From Furcasterigmium furcatum (Eukaryota; Ascomycota; Sordariomycetes; Glomerellales; Plectosphaerellaceae): DNA of 64,000 nt. The DNA is taken from the NCBI GenBank assembly GCA_001599815.1, contig BCIA01000005.1:1467088-1531087 (forward strand). The letters run 5' to 3'. A program made the translations under genes and the position numbers. The notes under the pieces are model-generated. The model searched no databases, had not been told where the DNA came from, and saw only the letters and a list, made by a program, of their open reading frames with translations. How positions within the stretch are numbered: the stretch's first letter is position 1; every line of letters begins with the position of its first letter. Positions 53,526 through 64,000 of the stretch are shown here, piece by piece.

Positions 53526-56500
53526 CTACTCCTCCTCTCCACGAGAATTATGCCTCTCAAGCACGCCCAAGAAGACCTGCTCCAGAGTCGCTCTGCTGAC
53601 GCTATAGTACTGGACGCCAACCCGGTCCTTCCCCTTCTCAATGGCCTCGAAGACGCTCGCAAGATATGCCTCGCCGTCTGGACCAGTCCGTGGCACTTCA
53701 AATCGCACCTGTCCATAGCTCGTCCCGTTCGGTGCAAGCTGAGCCCTCGGGAACCGGGCCTGGATCCATCTCTCAATCATCTCCGTGACGGCGGCGCTGG
53801 TGTGGGGGGCGTCTTGATGCACAAGATGGACAAAGTACCGGTCCCCATATTCCAGCCTCAGTTCCTCCGTCGTACCAGAGGCCAGCATCCGGCCCGCGAC
53901 GATGCCGGCCCGAGTCGCCAGTGCATCGGCCTCCTCCATCGAGTGGGTGGTCAAGAGCAGCGATCTGCCGGGCGTCACCGACGAGAGGATGCGCCACATC
54001 AAGCGCATGCTTGCTGGGTCCATGCCCGACGAGGGCTCGTCAAGCAATAGAACGCTGGGGTTTCCGATGAGCGCGATACCCAGTGAGAGCTTCCGCTTGT
54101 TTCCGCCCGAAAGCTTTTCCGCCATACGACCAGAGTATTGCCTCAGCCCCAGGGAGTCCAGGATCGTATCGATGTTGTACTTCGGGTTGGAGAGCCCCCG
54201 GATCTGTGCGTAGAAGCGCAGGTGCTCCAAGACTGTCATCTTGTCCAGGGCGTCAATCTGCGGACAGACGCCCAGTCTTGCGCGAGCTCTCGAACGGTGC
54301 TTCAGAGCCGAGACGCCCTCCACCAGGACATCGCTATGCTGGGATGTAGGCAGGGTTTCTCCGCGTATCATAGAAATGCACGTCGTTTTGCCAGCCCCGT
54401 TGGGGCCGAGCAGGGCAAAGCACTCGCTCTTGGGGACGTGGAAGCTGACGCTGTCGACGGCAAGGTGGCGCTTGTATTGTTTGACCAGGCTGACGACCTC
54501 GAGTCCCTCGTTGCCAGCGCCTGGACGACTAGGGGCACCCCCCGATGCCACTCCGGATTCCATTTCAAAGCCGTTCCGATCGTCGCGCTGCGGCGTTTTC
54601 GCTCTCTGTAGCCCTTGCCGGAGGGTTATTCCAGAGTCTTGAAACCAGAGAATCGAGAAAAGCAGCATGGATTGGAGGCAGAGGTACAAAATCGGGCCCC
54701 CAAAGGCATCGATGGCCCCAGGGTACGGGGCGATCTCTCGGCCTCGACAAGTGACCCCGAAAAGATTCAAGGCCAGGTATGTACCTCGAGCCAGATTGCA
54801 CACGGGAGACAGGAGCCCCAGAACATAGAACGCCGTGCTCAGGGTGGTGCTCTGGTTGGACGGGTTGACATAAGTCAGGGTGACCATGTATGTGATGAAG
54901 AAGACGAGGAACGCCCCGGATTGAACTGATGCAAAAACGGCGAAAGCGCCCAGCTGTGACTTGGCGAAGAGAGAAACGACATAGCAGAAGAGCGTTGACG
55001 CGATACCGTAGAGCAGGAATACCAGGAACAGGTAGCCCAGATGATACCAGATATTCGTCACGGCTTGGAGAATGATGGCGGCGAGAGACGCAACAAGGAG
55101 CGTGACCAAGGAGTCGAAAGCCAGGTGCGACAGCCACGTCGGGAGGGCCGTGACACCGTTGCTGTATTGCATGCTCCTGATGCCTCGAGTGCGCTCCATG
55201 GTAGGGTACAAGATGAGAAAGGCGGGGTACACAGCCATGGCAAACCCAAAGACGCTCGTGAAGACCAGCTGGTCGCCCACGTTTCCCATGAACGGGATGT
55301 CCAAGGGCTGGAAGTCGCTGATGATTGTGACGTTGAGCACCAGGGTGTTGAGGACATTCTGGAGGGTGTGCCCAAACACCAGGGGCCCGTCCGCGCGCCA
55401 TGCAAAGGTCGGCTTGTCTCCGAGGAAGAAGCCTCCCGGAATCAGGATCGAAGCCCGCTGTTGTATCTCAAAGTTGAACTCCTCGAGGGTTTTCACGTAG
55501 GTGGCAGCGCCAGGGGGCGCGTTGGCTAGCGTCTCCAAAGCGGCATCGCTCAGTTGGTCTTCGGGGCCCAGCACCATTTTCATGTCTTGCGGCGAAGAAA
55601 GCCCGACGTTGCTGGAGCTGGTGAGTTCCGCAAGGTTCGGATCGCAGCTCGCGGCGGAAACATTGCGCAGGAAGATGGCTGCACAGCCGGCGGCGATAGT
55701 CGGCAGGGCGATGGCGATGACGTACGTTGCGTAGTTCCTTCGGAAGACGGTGAGTCTCTTCATGAATAAGATCCCGAACTGCGTAGGACGTTTGTTTGGC
55801 GGCCTTGATGCAAGTGTGGCGAAGCAGGGGGTGGTTTGCTGTGTAGAGTTTCGACCAGAGGGGCCGTGGAGTCATGCGATGAGCGCATCGTGGCCGCGGC
55901 ATTCTCGCTGGATGCCTCGGCAACTCTAAGAAAAACCTCCTCGAGTGTAGGCCCGTTGACCTGGTAGTCGGCGACGCCGTCGGATTCCAGCCTCTTCAGA
56001 AACGGCGCTGTGGTTGACGAAGACCCCGGCAGGTAGATGATCTCTTCATCGCGGATCGCGTGTGGAATATCGCGGTAGACGTGGTGCATGGCCGAAGCAC
56101 CAGGGTTGTTGGGCACGTGAACCCGGTATCCAGATGTCATGCGTTGCTTCAGTTCGGCCGATGTTCCGTGCGCTTTGAGCGAGCCGTGAGCCATGATGGC
56201 GATCCGATCCGCCAGGACGTCAGCCTCGTCAAGGAAATGGGTGGTCAGGAGAATTGTCCGGCGGCCCCTTTCCGCGAGGAGAATGTCCCAAAGCTTTCTT
56301 CTCGACAGAGGATCGACGCCGGAAGAGACCTCGTCAACGCAGCAGATTGAAGAGTCGCCGGCGAACATCAGCACCAGCTGCAGTTTGCGCTTCTGGCCTC
56401 CGGAGAGGGCCTTGGAGGGTGTCGACATCTTTGCGGAAAGATCGCAGGCACGTACCAGCGCTTTCGTCTCATCAGACGAAGGCACCCGGGTGGTGTATTT

Positions 56501-58273
56501 GATGCCCTGAAAGATCTTTGCATGCTCCAGGACTGTCAGGTCATCCCAGAGGACGTTTTTCTGCGGACAATGGCCGAACTTTGATTCAGAGTCTGCGTAG
56601 CTGAGTGATATTTCTCCGGCAGTGGCCGAGTGCATGCCCGCCACGGCGTCGAGGGTCGTGGACTTGCCACTGCCGTTCGCGCCAAGCAGCACGGTGACTT
56701 CGCCCCGGTAGACCTGGAGGTCCAGACCTCTGACAGCGTGGACAGGTGAGGCGGACTTCTTCATCATCCGGGCCCATAGCTTCTGTCCCAGTGAAGGTCC
56801 ATATGTCTTGCAAAAGCCATCGAGGGAGACCGCGACAGGCGAGCCGGGAGCTTTGGTCTGGCGGCCACCAGAACTGACTCCAAAGAGTGTCCTCTCAGTC
56901 ACGGCCGCCAACAGAGGGAACATGACGGTGTGGATTGCCGCGAAGACCCAGAATGTGATAACAGGGAGAGTAAAGCCGGTACCCGGCGGGGAGGCGACCA
57001 CATCGGCAGGCGTGTTGTCCTGTTCCCATCTGGCGATGGAGACGATCAGGTAAATATAATTGGAAGGGGGAGAAATGAATGCGAGGATGCCAGTCACCCA
57101 AGTGGGAGCTGCACGTGCGACCTGGGACACGACGGCCAACACCAAGCTGACGATGACGGCGGTGATGCCGCTCAGCTGCGCCTCCTGGAAACAACTGCCG
57201 CAAAATATCGCAAGAGACGTCAAGGACAATCCGCAAAGCAAGTTCGAAACAATCGGAATGATCACCGAGGTCTTGACAAAGGCCATGGTGCCCAGAATGA
57301 CACCCATGATGATCCAGCCGGGGGAGTAGATCAGTGTGAACGACAGCTGGTGTGACAACAGCCGCGCAGCTTGCGGCTGCCACGCCCGATGGTTTGGCAT
57401 CATGACATCGAGGAGTCGGCTCATGCCTGATTCTCGTTCGGCCGCCATCTGGCCTGTCAAATGGTAGAGGACGCCGACCATGGCGATGTAGAAGGCGACG
57501 CCAAGTACGGAGATGACGTTGCCCATGTACCGGGCGCGAGCAGCGGTATCTCGTTCTTCGTTCGTCTCGCTCGTGAAGGGGTACTCGAGGATCGGTCTTG
57601 AGGTGGTGTGATCGGCGGAAGACGACTCGTGCCTGCCAATGGCGAAATCGATGGCATGCTGCAACGGCAGGGTGTAAATCTGGGCATCGTTGCTGGGCGA
57701 ATCGACGTCAACGGATATTCCCAGAACCCCGTCAGCTCGAAGTGTGTAGTTCCAGCCTCCGCCTTCTCCTTCGGTGGGAGAAGAGTGGAATACGACGGCG
57801 GCGACGCATCGGGAGGATCCTTGGGAGGAACTGCGGCATTCAGCCCCGAGTTGCGCATCGTTGCGAAGCGTCCTGCTGCTGATTCCGGTGGATTTCAGGG
57901 GCTTAGCTACTTCCGAGATTATAGAGTCGATTTGCCCGTTCTCGAAGCCGTTGTTTATGAAGACTATTCGGTCACGTCCGCCAGATACAGCGCTGAGTGC
58001 TTCATCGAGGTCACGCACCTCCGAGGGTGCACCGATACCGAAGGTGGCAGACGGGGACAGGAAGTTTTGCGCATAGGATCTGGAGCAGCCACGGTCAGAA
58101 ATGCTTGAAGGCAATGCAATTTGAAGGGGAGAAATAAAATGTGCTTACAGCAAGACCACAAGCAGGACCGGAACGAGCAGCGCCCGGATTGGAGTAGATA
58201 GCCAACGCCGCTGCAATGTAATGATCCAGTTCTTGCGGCTCAGAACCCATACCTGACGCCAGAATAGCCGCAT
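53526..58273 (-). CDS. Full-length ABCA-type ABC transporter (frame interruption near 55780)
   Basis: Exon 1 (complement 58149..58273) encodes MRLFWRQVWVLSRKNW and the first helix; a 68-nt intron leads to 58079. The order is TMD1 with a large luminal loop, six-helix bundle, NBD1 (GANGSGKST, LSGGQKRKLQL, CCVDEVSSGVDP), TMD2, NBD2 (GPNGAGKTT, LSGGNKRKLSLG, LLLDEPSSGMDP). Together these give about 1,550 residues, the normal ABCA size. At 55778-55785 the frame changes between GRQTNVLR and FGILFMKRLTVFRRN. The context fits loss of one base in CGC-CAG-TTC. The alternative is a 77-nt intron 55855-55779 with a weak GTCGAA donor, phase 0 on both sides. Fungal ABCA proteins are lipid or drug exporters of mostly unknown substrate. 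Confidence 0.82.
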
Positions 58274-59303
58274 GGCAAAGTGACAGGAAAGGTGTAAAAA
58301 GGTCGAACTAAAAGGGTAGTTTAAAGTAGGGCAAAAAAGAAATATCGACACGTGCTTCGGGGATAGTGTACAACGGGTGAGTCTGTCAGTCACATATAGG
58401 CCTTGCTGTCGACAGAGATGCCGACTATATATACACTTCGCTCGCTGTCGTAATCATGATTCCTGTCACTGCCTCATCTCCCTAACCCTCCGGGCTCCTT
58501 ATCCTCTTGATGATGGCGCGTCGCAACACGGCCGCAGCACCAATTATCGGGAGGGCTACGGCCGGGGGTGGTGCGCCAAGGAACGGACACGGTACTCGGA
58601 AACTCCGTGTCCGGGTCAGCTTGTGGGTCAATCTTCGCGCGTCTGGGGCCGGTCTATGATCGGCGATAGAAAAGGGGCTGTGCGAACAATATGTGAACGA
58701 TACGAGCCGCTGCCTCCACTACTGTGCCAGGCATTCACTCGTTTCCGTTTGCAATCAAACTGCTGCCATCTGATTCTGGCGGGATCCTGGCGGACTCGCT
58801 TTTTAAGTCCACCATGGGTATCCGAGATCGGTAGGGAAACTCACGCTGCAGATATCTTCCATCATCGGAAAATGTGCCGTGAAGGAAGTGTCATAGCCAG
58901 GGTCCCCAGGGCTCGGATTCACCTCCCAGCCGTTTGCCTCTTCTCTCGAGTTGCAGTCTACCTCTGACGGTACGAGTGACTCTGCGCGGTTGGTTGCACG
59001 GGACTCGGCCGCCACCGCCCTCACACTAGTGGAAGCAGGGCCAAGGCCTGAGCCGGTGGATTTTCGCTGCATCCGTGTGCGTAATGACCTCCGCGCAAGT
59101 ATCGTGAAGTTGGTGACCCAAGGCTTCCCAGGGATTGTTTGGGACCACTCTTCCAGCCTTGTGAGGAGATGAGATGGTTGTTACCGTTGGGCTTTGGTGG
59201 CATGTACCGTCGACCACCAACCCTTACTGTCACGGCGTCGATGCTTCGGGCTCAAGGAAACAACCCATTCATTCGTCTAGTAGAAATGTATATCCAGGCC
59301 GTA
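58274..59303. other. Intergenic region between NLR and ABC transporter
   Basis: About 1 kb. It contains the ABC transporter promoter and the 3' flank of the NLR gene. No coding region, repeat or RNA gene is evident. Confidence 0.4.
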
Positions 59304-62300
59304 TCAAGTTCGTTCCGGAAACTGGAGAAAGAAGACTCCGCGGGCCTTGTTGGCCATCCCAATTGTCGAGCCTTCGACTTTGAACAAGAGTGTGTAGTCA
59401 GAGTCTCCCGGGTCATAATCCGGTCGATAGTCCGGAGGCAGCCAAAGTAAACGCTTCGAGTCTCGCAAGATCCACTCGCAATCGTCTGAGATACCGTAGC
59501 CTCGAAACTCAACCACCGATCCTGGATCCTCAGACTTGCCCTCGTCAGGCTCTGCACACAGATTGTCAAGATCAACAATCCCCCATCGCGTGCGAAGGTC
59601 TAGGCTAGGGCCAGAGAATGAGATGCAGTCAAAGTGTTGGAATGGCCATTTTAGCGTCGTCGCTCCGGTACATCGGCCGGTCATCGTGTCCCAGAGCTTG
59701 ACTTTGCCCGTCATGTCGGCTGTTGCCACTCGAAGCCAATCAGATGTGAAGGCGGCCGCACAAACGGGCTCTTCGTGATGAAGTTCCAACTCGCAAGAGT
59801 GAGAATCCATTGATATTTCAACTGTCAGCGTTCGGCCGGGAATAACCCAGCCAAAGGCCTCAATTTTGTTGTTCGTCAAAACTGCCCAGGCTCCTTCGGC
59901 GGAGCAAACCAAGTCGAGAACTGTGGGCATCCGTCTCTCTGTGAACAATGCGGGAGACCAGATTACCTGGTCGTGAATACACCTGCCAGTATGTGTAGAC
60001 CATTGAACCACTTTCAGTTCCTTCTTAGCTGTTAACGAGACCGATGTGATGAGGCTCCCACATGGGGAAAATCGCACGAACAGCAGCGACATTTGCTCGG
60101 AAATTGAGAATTCGGCTTGAGGTTGCCACGTTGTCGTGTTCAGAATGCTGGCGCGGTAACTGTCGTGTTCTGGAGAAGGGACACTGCAAACAACCATGCG
60201 TCCATCTGGAGAGAATTCAACGAAACCAGGGCCTTTTTTATGGTCATGCAGGTTGATTTCCTTTAGGCACTCTCCGCTGCCTATGTCCAGCAGTTGGATA
60301 CGAATGTCTCTCTTACTGGGATGAGTGGATAGTGATGCCGCCCAGTCTCGGCCGGGGCTAAGGTCAACACCCACCACCGAGTGATCGTCGTTGTATTTCT
60401 CGAGGGGGCTACCCCAGCGGCTCGATATGTCCCACAGTTTGATGACAGTTTCCGAGGTGGTGACGACCAGTGTTGGATGAACGGAGGACAGAGAGCCTTG
60501 GAAGCCAGTCAAACTGAGCTCGCACGCTCCGCTTGCCGTATTCCAAAGCTGAACGCGGCCGTCGATTGACCCCGACACCAATCGTGTTGCGCTTTGATTA
60601 AAAGCCAGCAGATGAACTGCCTTTGTGCGGCCTTCAAGAGCGAGATTGCGATACGAGGATGTGGCCATGTTCCACAGGCCTAATGTGCAATCATCGAAAC
60701 TGACGGCGAGCCACTGCTCATCATCCGAAGCAGCCATCTCTCTGGCGTGGCTTTTCCGAGTTGTGTTTCGCTTCAAAGCCTGCCCACATTTGGCAGTACG
60801 GGGGTTCCAGACCTTGATTTCGCCTTCGGAGTTGTGCGCTGCAAGTCTCTCTCCTTTGCTCAGAATAAGGAGACAGTCCCAGACATCGCCGGTTTCTGGT
60901 ATCTGTAGCTCTTCCTCGCATTCTGCTGTTGTCAGGTTCCAGTAAGTGACTGTGCTCCGTTTTGATACACAGATCAGCCGTTTATTGTCGCCAGAGAAAC
61001 CAATAGCCACCGCATCACGTTCAGCAAGGGTTTTAGACGACTCAGTTGTGAAGTCCCAGACATGAATGGTCCCTCCCTCTCGGATTGAGGCCAGAAGATC
61101 TCCGTTGGCGGAAAAAGTAAGAAAGTTCGAAGAATGATGAAATATCACTCTTGAACTGCCGGTGGCAGTGTCCCAAAGTCGGACGGTTGATGGGACAAAT
61201 ACGCTGCCGGTGAACCTGGCTCGTCCGCGGGCGCTAGATGCCAGCTGGGTACCGTCTGAAGAGATCGCAGTCGCTTCGATGGTGATCTCTACGGAATTTT
61301 GCCAGACATCTTCAGTTATGTCTTCACCTCCCCTCAAGACCATGATGCAGGGGGACCAGCAGTCATCAACTGCCGCAGTCTCGTTGATCCACTGTGTCTC
61401 CGGCTGTGGCTCCTCGTGCTGAAAAATATTTCTTCTGGCAGATTTCGGGCTGAACGCAAGGCCTGACATGTACACCTGCAGAGGTGCAGCTTCTATGCCG
61501 ATCCCGTGATATCGAGCGAATCTCGTTGCATCTCGAATCAAGTTGACGGCTTTGGAAATCTCGGGAATATCCTGGATAGGATGATCAGTCCAGGTACCGT
61601 GGCAAAAAGTAACGAGAGCTCTAGACACGCTTCATACTAGGATTGGCCCTACCTGGAACCTCACGACCATTCCATCAAGGCTTACCAGCGACGCAACGGC
61701 TGGCACAATACTCTGGAGAAGACTGGTTGACTCCAACCAGTGTAAGAAGTGTTTCTTGAGAAATTCATGAACTGGGGCCTCGTCCTTCAGCAAGTTCTGC
61801 AGGCTGTCGGTTGATCCCGTGTCATTCGCCGGGATGCCGGCAAGAAGATGGTCAATCCAGTGCACACAGGAATATCGACAGGATGCCAGGGGATATTCGT
61901 ATCCTCTGGGAGGTATACCCGGCGTCGGAGCTCCAGGGTAAGGCAGCTGGTAGATATTTCGTCTCAACCTTCGACTCATAGACTCGAGAGACCTAAAAAC
62001 GACGGTTCTATGCTCTGTGGAAGTCATAGAGGGGTAGTCGCTCTCCGATTGCCGTTTCTGAAGGAATTCTTTGGCAGATTGGTGGATGAATGAAATCGGC
62101 CCATCACCACCATCCGCGCCATGCTGTCGGAAGACGATGAGAGAGCGGCAAAGTCCGATGATCTCCTTGAGGGATTCGTCATCCGGAAATTCCGCTGGGT
62201 CGACGAGAGATCTCAGCTCGGGCAAGGTGAGAGGTCGGAAGACTACCGAGACGAGTTCAAGAACTTGCCGGCAGAGATCTTTGTCATCGCATGTGGAGAT

Positions 62301-63494
62301 GTCGGTCATCATCCGGGTGTAGAAGGGATCCAACCCGGGGGGGAAGGCTGTCAGCCTGTTCTTCACGTTCCGGTTCCGTAGTCTGAGATCTGAGAGCTCC
62401 TGGCAGACCAGCGCTACCCAAAGGAAGGTCGAGTTAGAGTTGCTGATCAGATACTGATGGACAGTGTGGTACAGTGATAGATCGTAGTTCTTCTGCCGCG
62501 AGAGATCCTTCACTCTGATCTGAATATATGTGTCGACTGCTTTCGAGATAGATTCTTCGTTCAGCTCTAGGCGCAGCGGTATCATCTCTTGATCTGCCAT
62601 CGTGGTCAGGGTCGTCAGGCCTTCCTCAATCTCGAGCCAATTGCGACTGGACACCAAGACCTTGACTTTGCTCAGCGCAGTGACGGCCGCGAGAAGTTTA
62701 AGAAGGCGACTTAGGTCCTTTGGATCAGTCGAACATTCATCGAGCCCGTCAATAATCAGAAACGTAGGTGAGGGCAGGCGGGGGTCATCTAAGACCCTGA
62801 GGAAGAGCTCCGACAGCGCATACCAGGAATTTTCGTCCTGGTACAGATTCTGGCGAGCATGGGCTTGTCCTTCCCGCAGCAGGGAAATCAGGGGCCGATT
62901 CCGGTCGAGGAGAAGATACAACAGGCCACGTAGCACTCCAGCTGCGTTGTTGAGCCGTTCGTCTGTGGCCTGGCTGAAGAAGTAGATGATGCAGTCGTCG
63001 GTGGCACGCTCGTGTGCTGATCTTTCGAGTTCGTTGATGATGCCACAAACGAGCATCGTCTTTCCTCTGCCGGCATCACCTCTGATCCATAAGAGTCGAT
63101 TTCCGCCGGCATGCCATTGTTGATACTGATCGTTGGTGAGCATCCACTTGTAGCAGTCTTCGATCAAGCCTCCCTTTTCATCCTCAATTCGAGTCTTATC
63201 GATTCGCGGATCGGTAACCCTCAGCGCCGCGAGGACTTCGTTGTCACTGTCGCGATTATTAGAGCCTTTCGAGGACACTCCGTCGTCAGTTCATAAAACG
63301 TCACCCGGTATTCCGAGCCTCATACCAATGTAAACGTCTCTTCCGACCCTGAAATCTCCAGAATTCTGGATTCCTGTCCCACTGAAGAGGTTTACGTTCG
63401 TGGAGGCCATGAGTGTGACGTGGCGACCGGCAACTAGCCGACTACCGAAAGCATTTCGTGCAAATGCGAGGGGAAGTTTGTCTTCTCCCTCCAT
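59304..63494 (-). CDS. NACHT-WD40 NLR protein (HET-E-like) with in-frame TGA or micro-intron
   Basis: Exon 1 complement(63326..63494) begins MEGEDKLPLAFARNA. A 48-nt intron (GTATGA...GACGGAG) leads to exon 2 at 63277. The NACHT part has the P-loop GDAGRGKTMLV, the Walker B FLIIDGLDEC and the winged-helix region LPELRSLVDPAEFPDDESL. The C-terminal half is a WD40 propeller with at least eight W-D/N ends (VRLWDTATG, IHVWDFTTE, IKLWDISS, VKLWDTMTG). The two parts are in one frame but separated by a TGA at 61632-61634. A 39-nt intron, 61659-61621 (GTTCCA...TCTAG), would remove it and join MVV to RALVTF. Such proteins act in heterokaryon incompatibility or innate defence. It is about 1,350 residues if joined. 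Confidence 0.8.
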
Positions 63495-64000
63495 GGACGA
63501 CGTGCTGGCCAAGAAGAGGGGGAATCAGGCTGCGATGAGCTGACTAATCCTGGAGCCTGACAGCAGCCTGATCACCAAGCCGCAGATCGAAAATGCAGTT
63601 CGCTAACAAACATGGGAAGCTAATCAGCAGTTGTGTCCGGCCCTTGTAAGGCGGTACCGTGAGTAGCAGTTTGTCCTGAGGAGAGAGCTGGTCGATCTTT
63701 TAGTCTACTGCAAGAGTGGATACTTCACATTGCCCTCTGCTCTTTCAAAGGGGAGATGGGGGCTATCCCATTAAAGTTGCGTAAAATGATCGCCCCGATT
63801 GTGTGTATGAATCTCTAGGATCTCTCACAAATGTATCTCCACGTTGTTGACCTGGCAGGCTCCGTCCCCACAGACCAGCTGGGCTTCCTCGCTCGACAAT
63901 TCCCCGAATCCCCGCGCGACCAACGTCATGTCGGACGCCTCACATTGTCGATCCCCCGCACGGCATCCCCTTGTTAATACTCGATTGGGGCATCCGAGCC
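63495..64000. other. Upstream flank of NLR gene
   Basis: 506 bp to the right edge. It presumably holds the NLR promoter. No coding frame or RNA gene is recognised. Confidence 0.4.

Noticed and set aside
51113..63494. RIP (repeat-induced point mutation) as the cause of the broken genes
   Set aside because: The lesions are a frame change or a single stop in otherwise normal GC-rich coding DNA, with no repeated copy or AT-rich decay visible.
1..64000. Horizontal transfer from bacteria for the sulfatase, RraA aldolase or PDC-hydrolase-like genes
   Set aside because: All carry ordinary fungal introns and have many fungal family members; nothing in the window alone supports recent transfer.

Overview
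The window is nuclear DNA from a filamentous ascomycete (Pezizomycotina, probably a Sordariomycete). Its genes carry short introns, mostly 45-85 bp, with GTRAGT-type donors and CTRAC-like branch sites. The gene families fit: five Zn2Cys6 transcription factors, several MFS permeases, a Pth11/SAT4-type rhodopsin-domain membrane protein, a LaeA-like methyltransferase, an ABCA exporter and a NACHT-WD40 NLR of the HET-E type. I saw no rRNA, tRNA, CRISPR array or intact transposon. Gene models were assembled by hand from reading frames and splice sites; no homology search was run.

Layout. 1-6 kb: a truncated sugar permease diverging from a small haem-degrading-domain protein, then a Zn2Cys6 factor convergent with a Gfo/Idh/MocA oxidoreductase. 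6-14 kb: mostly gene-poor, with one orphan ORF, a seven-helix membrane protein and a regulator carrying two Zn2Cys6 clusters in tandem. 14-32 kb: an arylsulfatase diverging from a sugar permease, a 1,315-residue 5-oxoprolinase, its neighbouring Zn2Cys6 factor, a broken aspartate aminotransferase and another permease. CGG-N9-CCG palindromes recur in the intergenic regions of this block. 32-37 kb: a surface-type protein, a LaeA-like methyltransferase and a small orphan.

37.8-49.1 kb is the most interesting region. It holds an RraA-type aldolase, a 2-pyrone-4,6-dicarboxylate-hydrolase-like amidohydrolase, a mitochondrial tricarboxylate carrier, a Zn2Cys6 factor, a second mitochondrial aconitase and an anion permease of the Dal5/Tna1 type. 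A 12-bp element, CGGAGTAGYCCG, lies in the promoters of the enzyme and transporter genes (four intergenic sites covering five genes). This suggests one regulon for catabolism of an organic tri- or dicarboxylic acid. A mitochondrial branch of a 4,5-cleavage-like (PDC/oxalomesaconate) pathway is a testable hypothesis.

49-64 kb: an NmrA-like reductase, ERG28, a Zn2Cys6 factor, a full-length ABCA transporter and the NLR. The last three each contain a reading-frame interruption (an apparent frameshift in two, an in-frame TGA in the NLR). These could be real decay, unusual introns or sequence errors.
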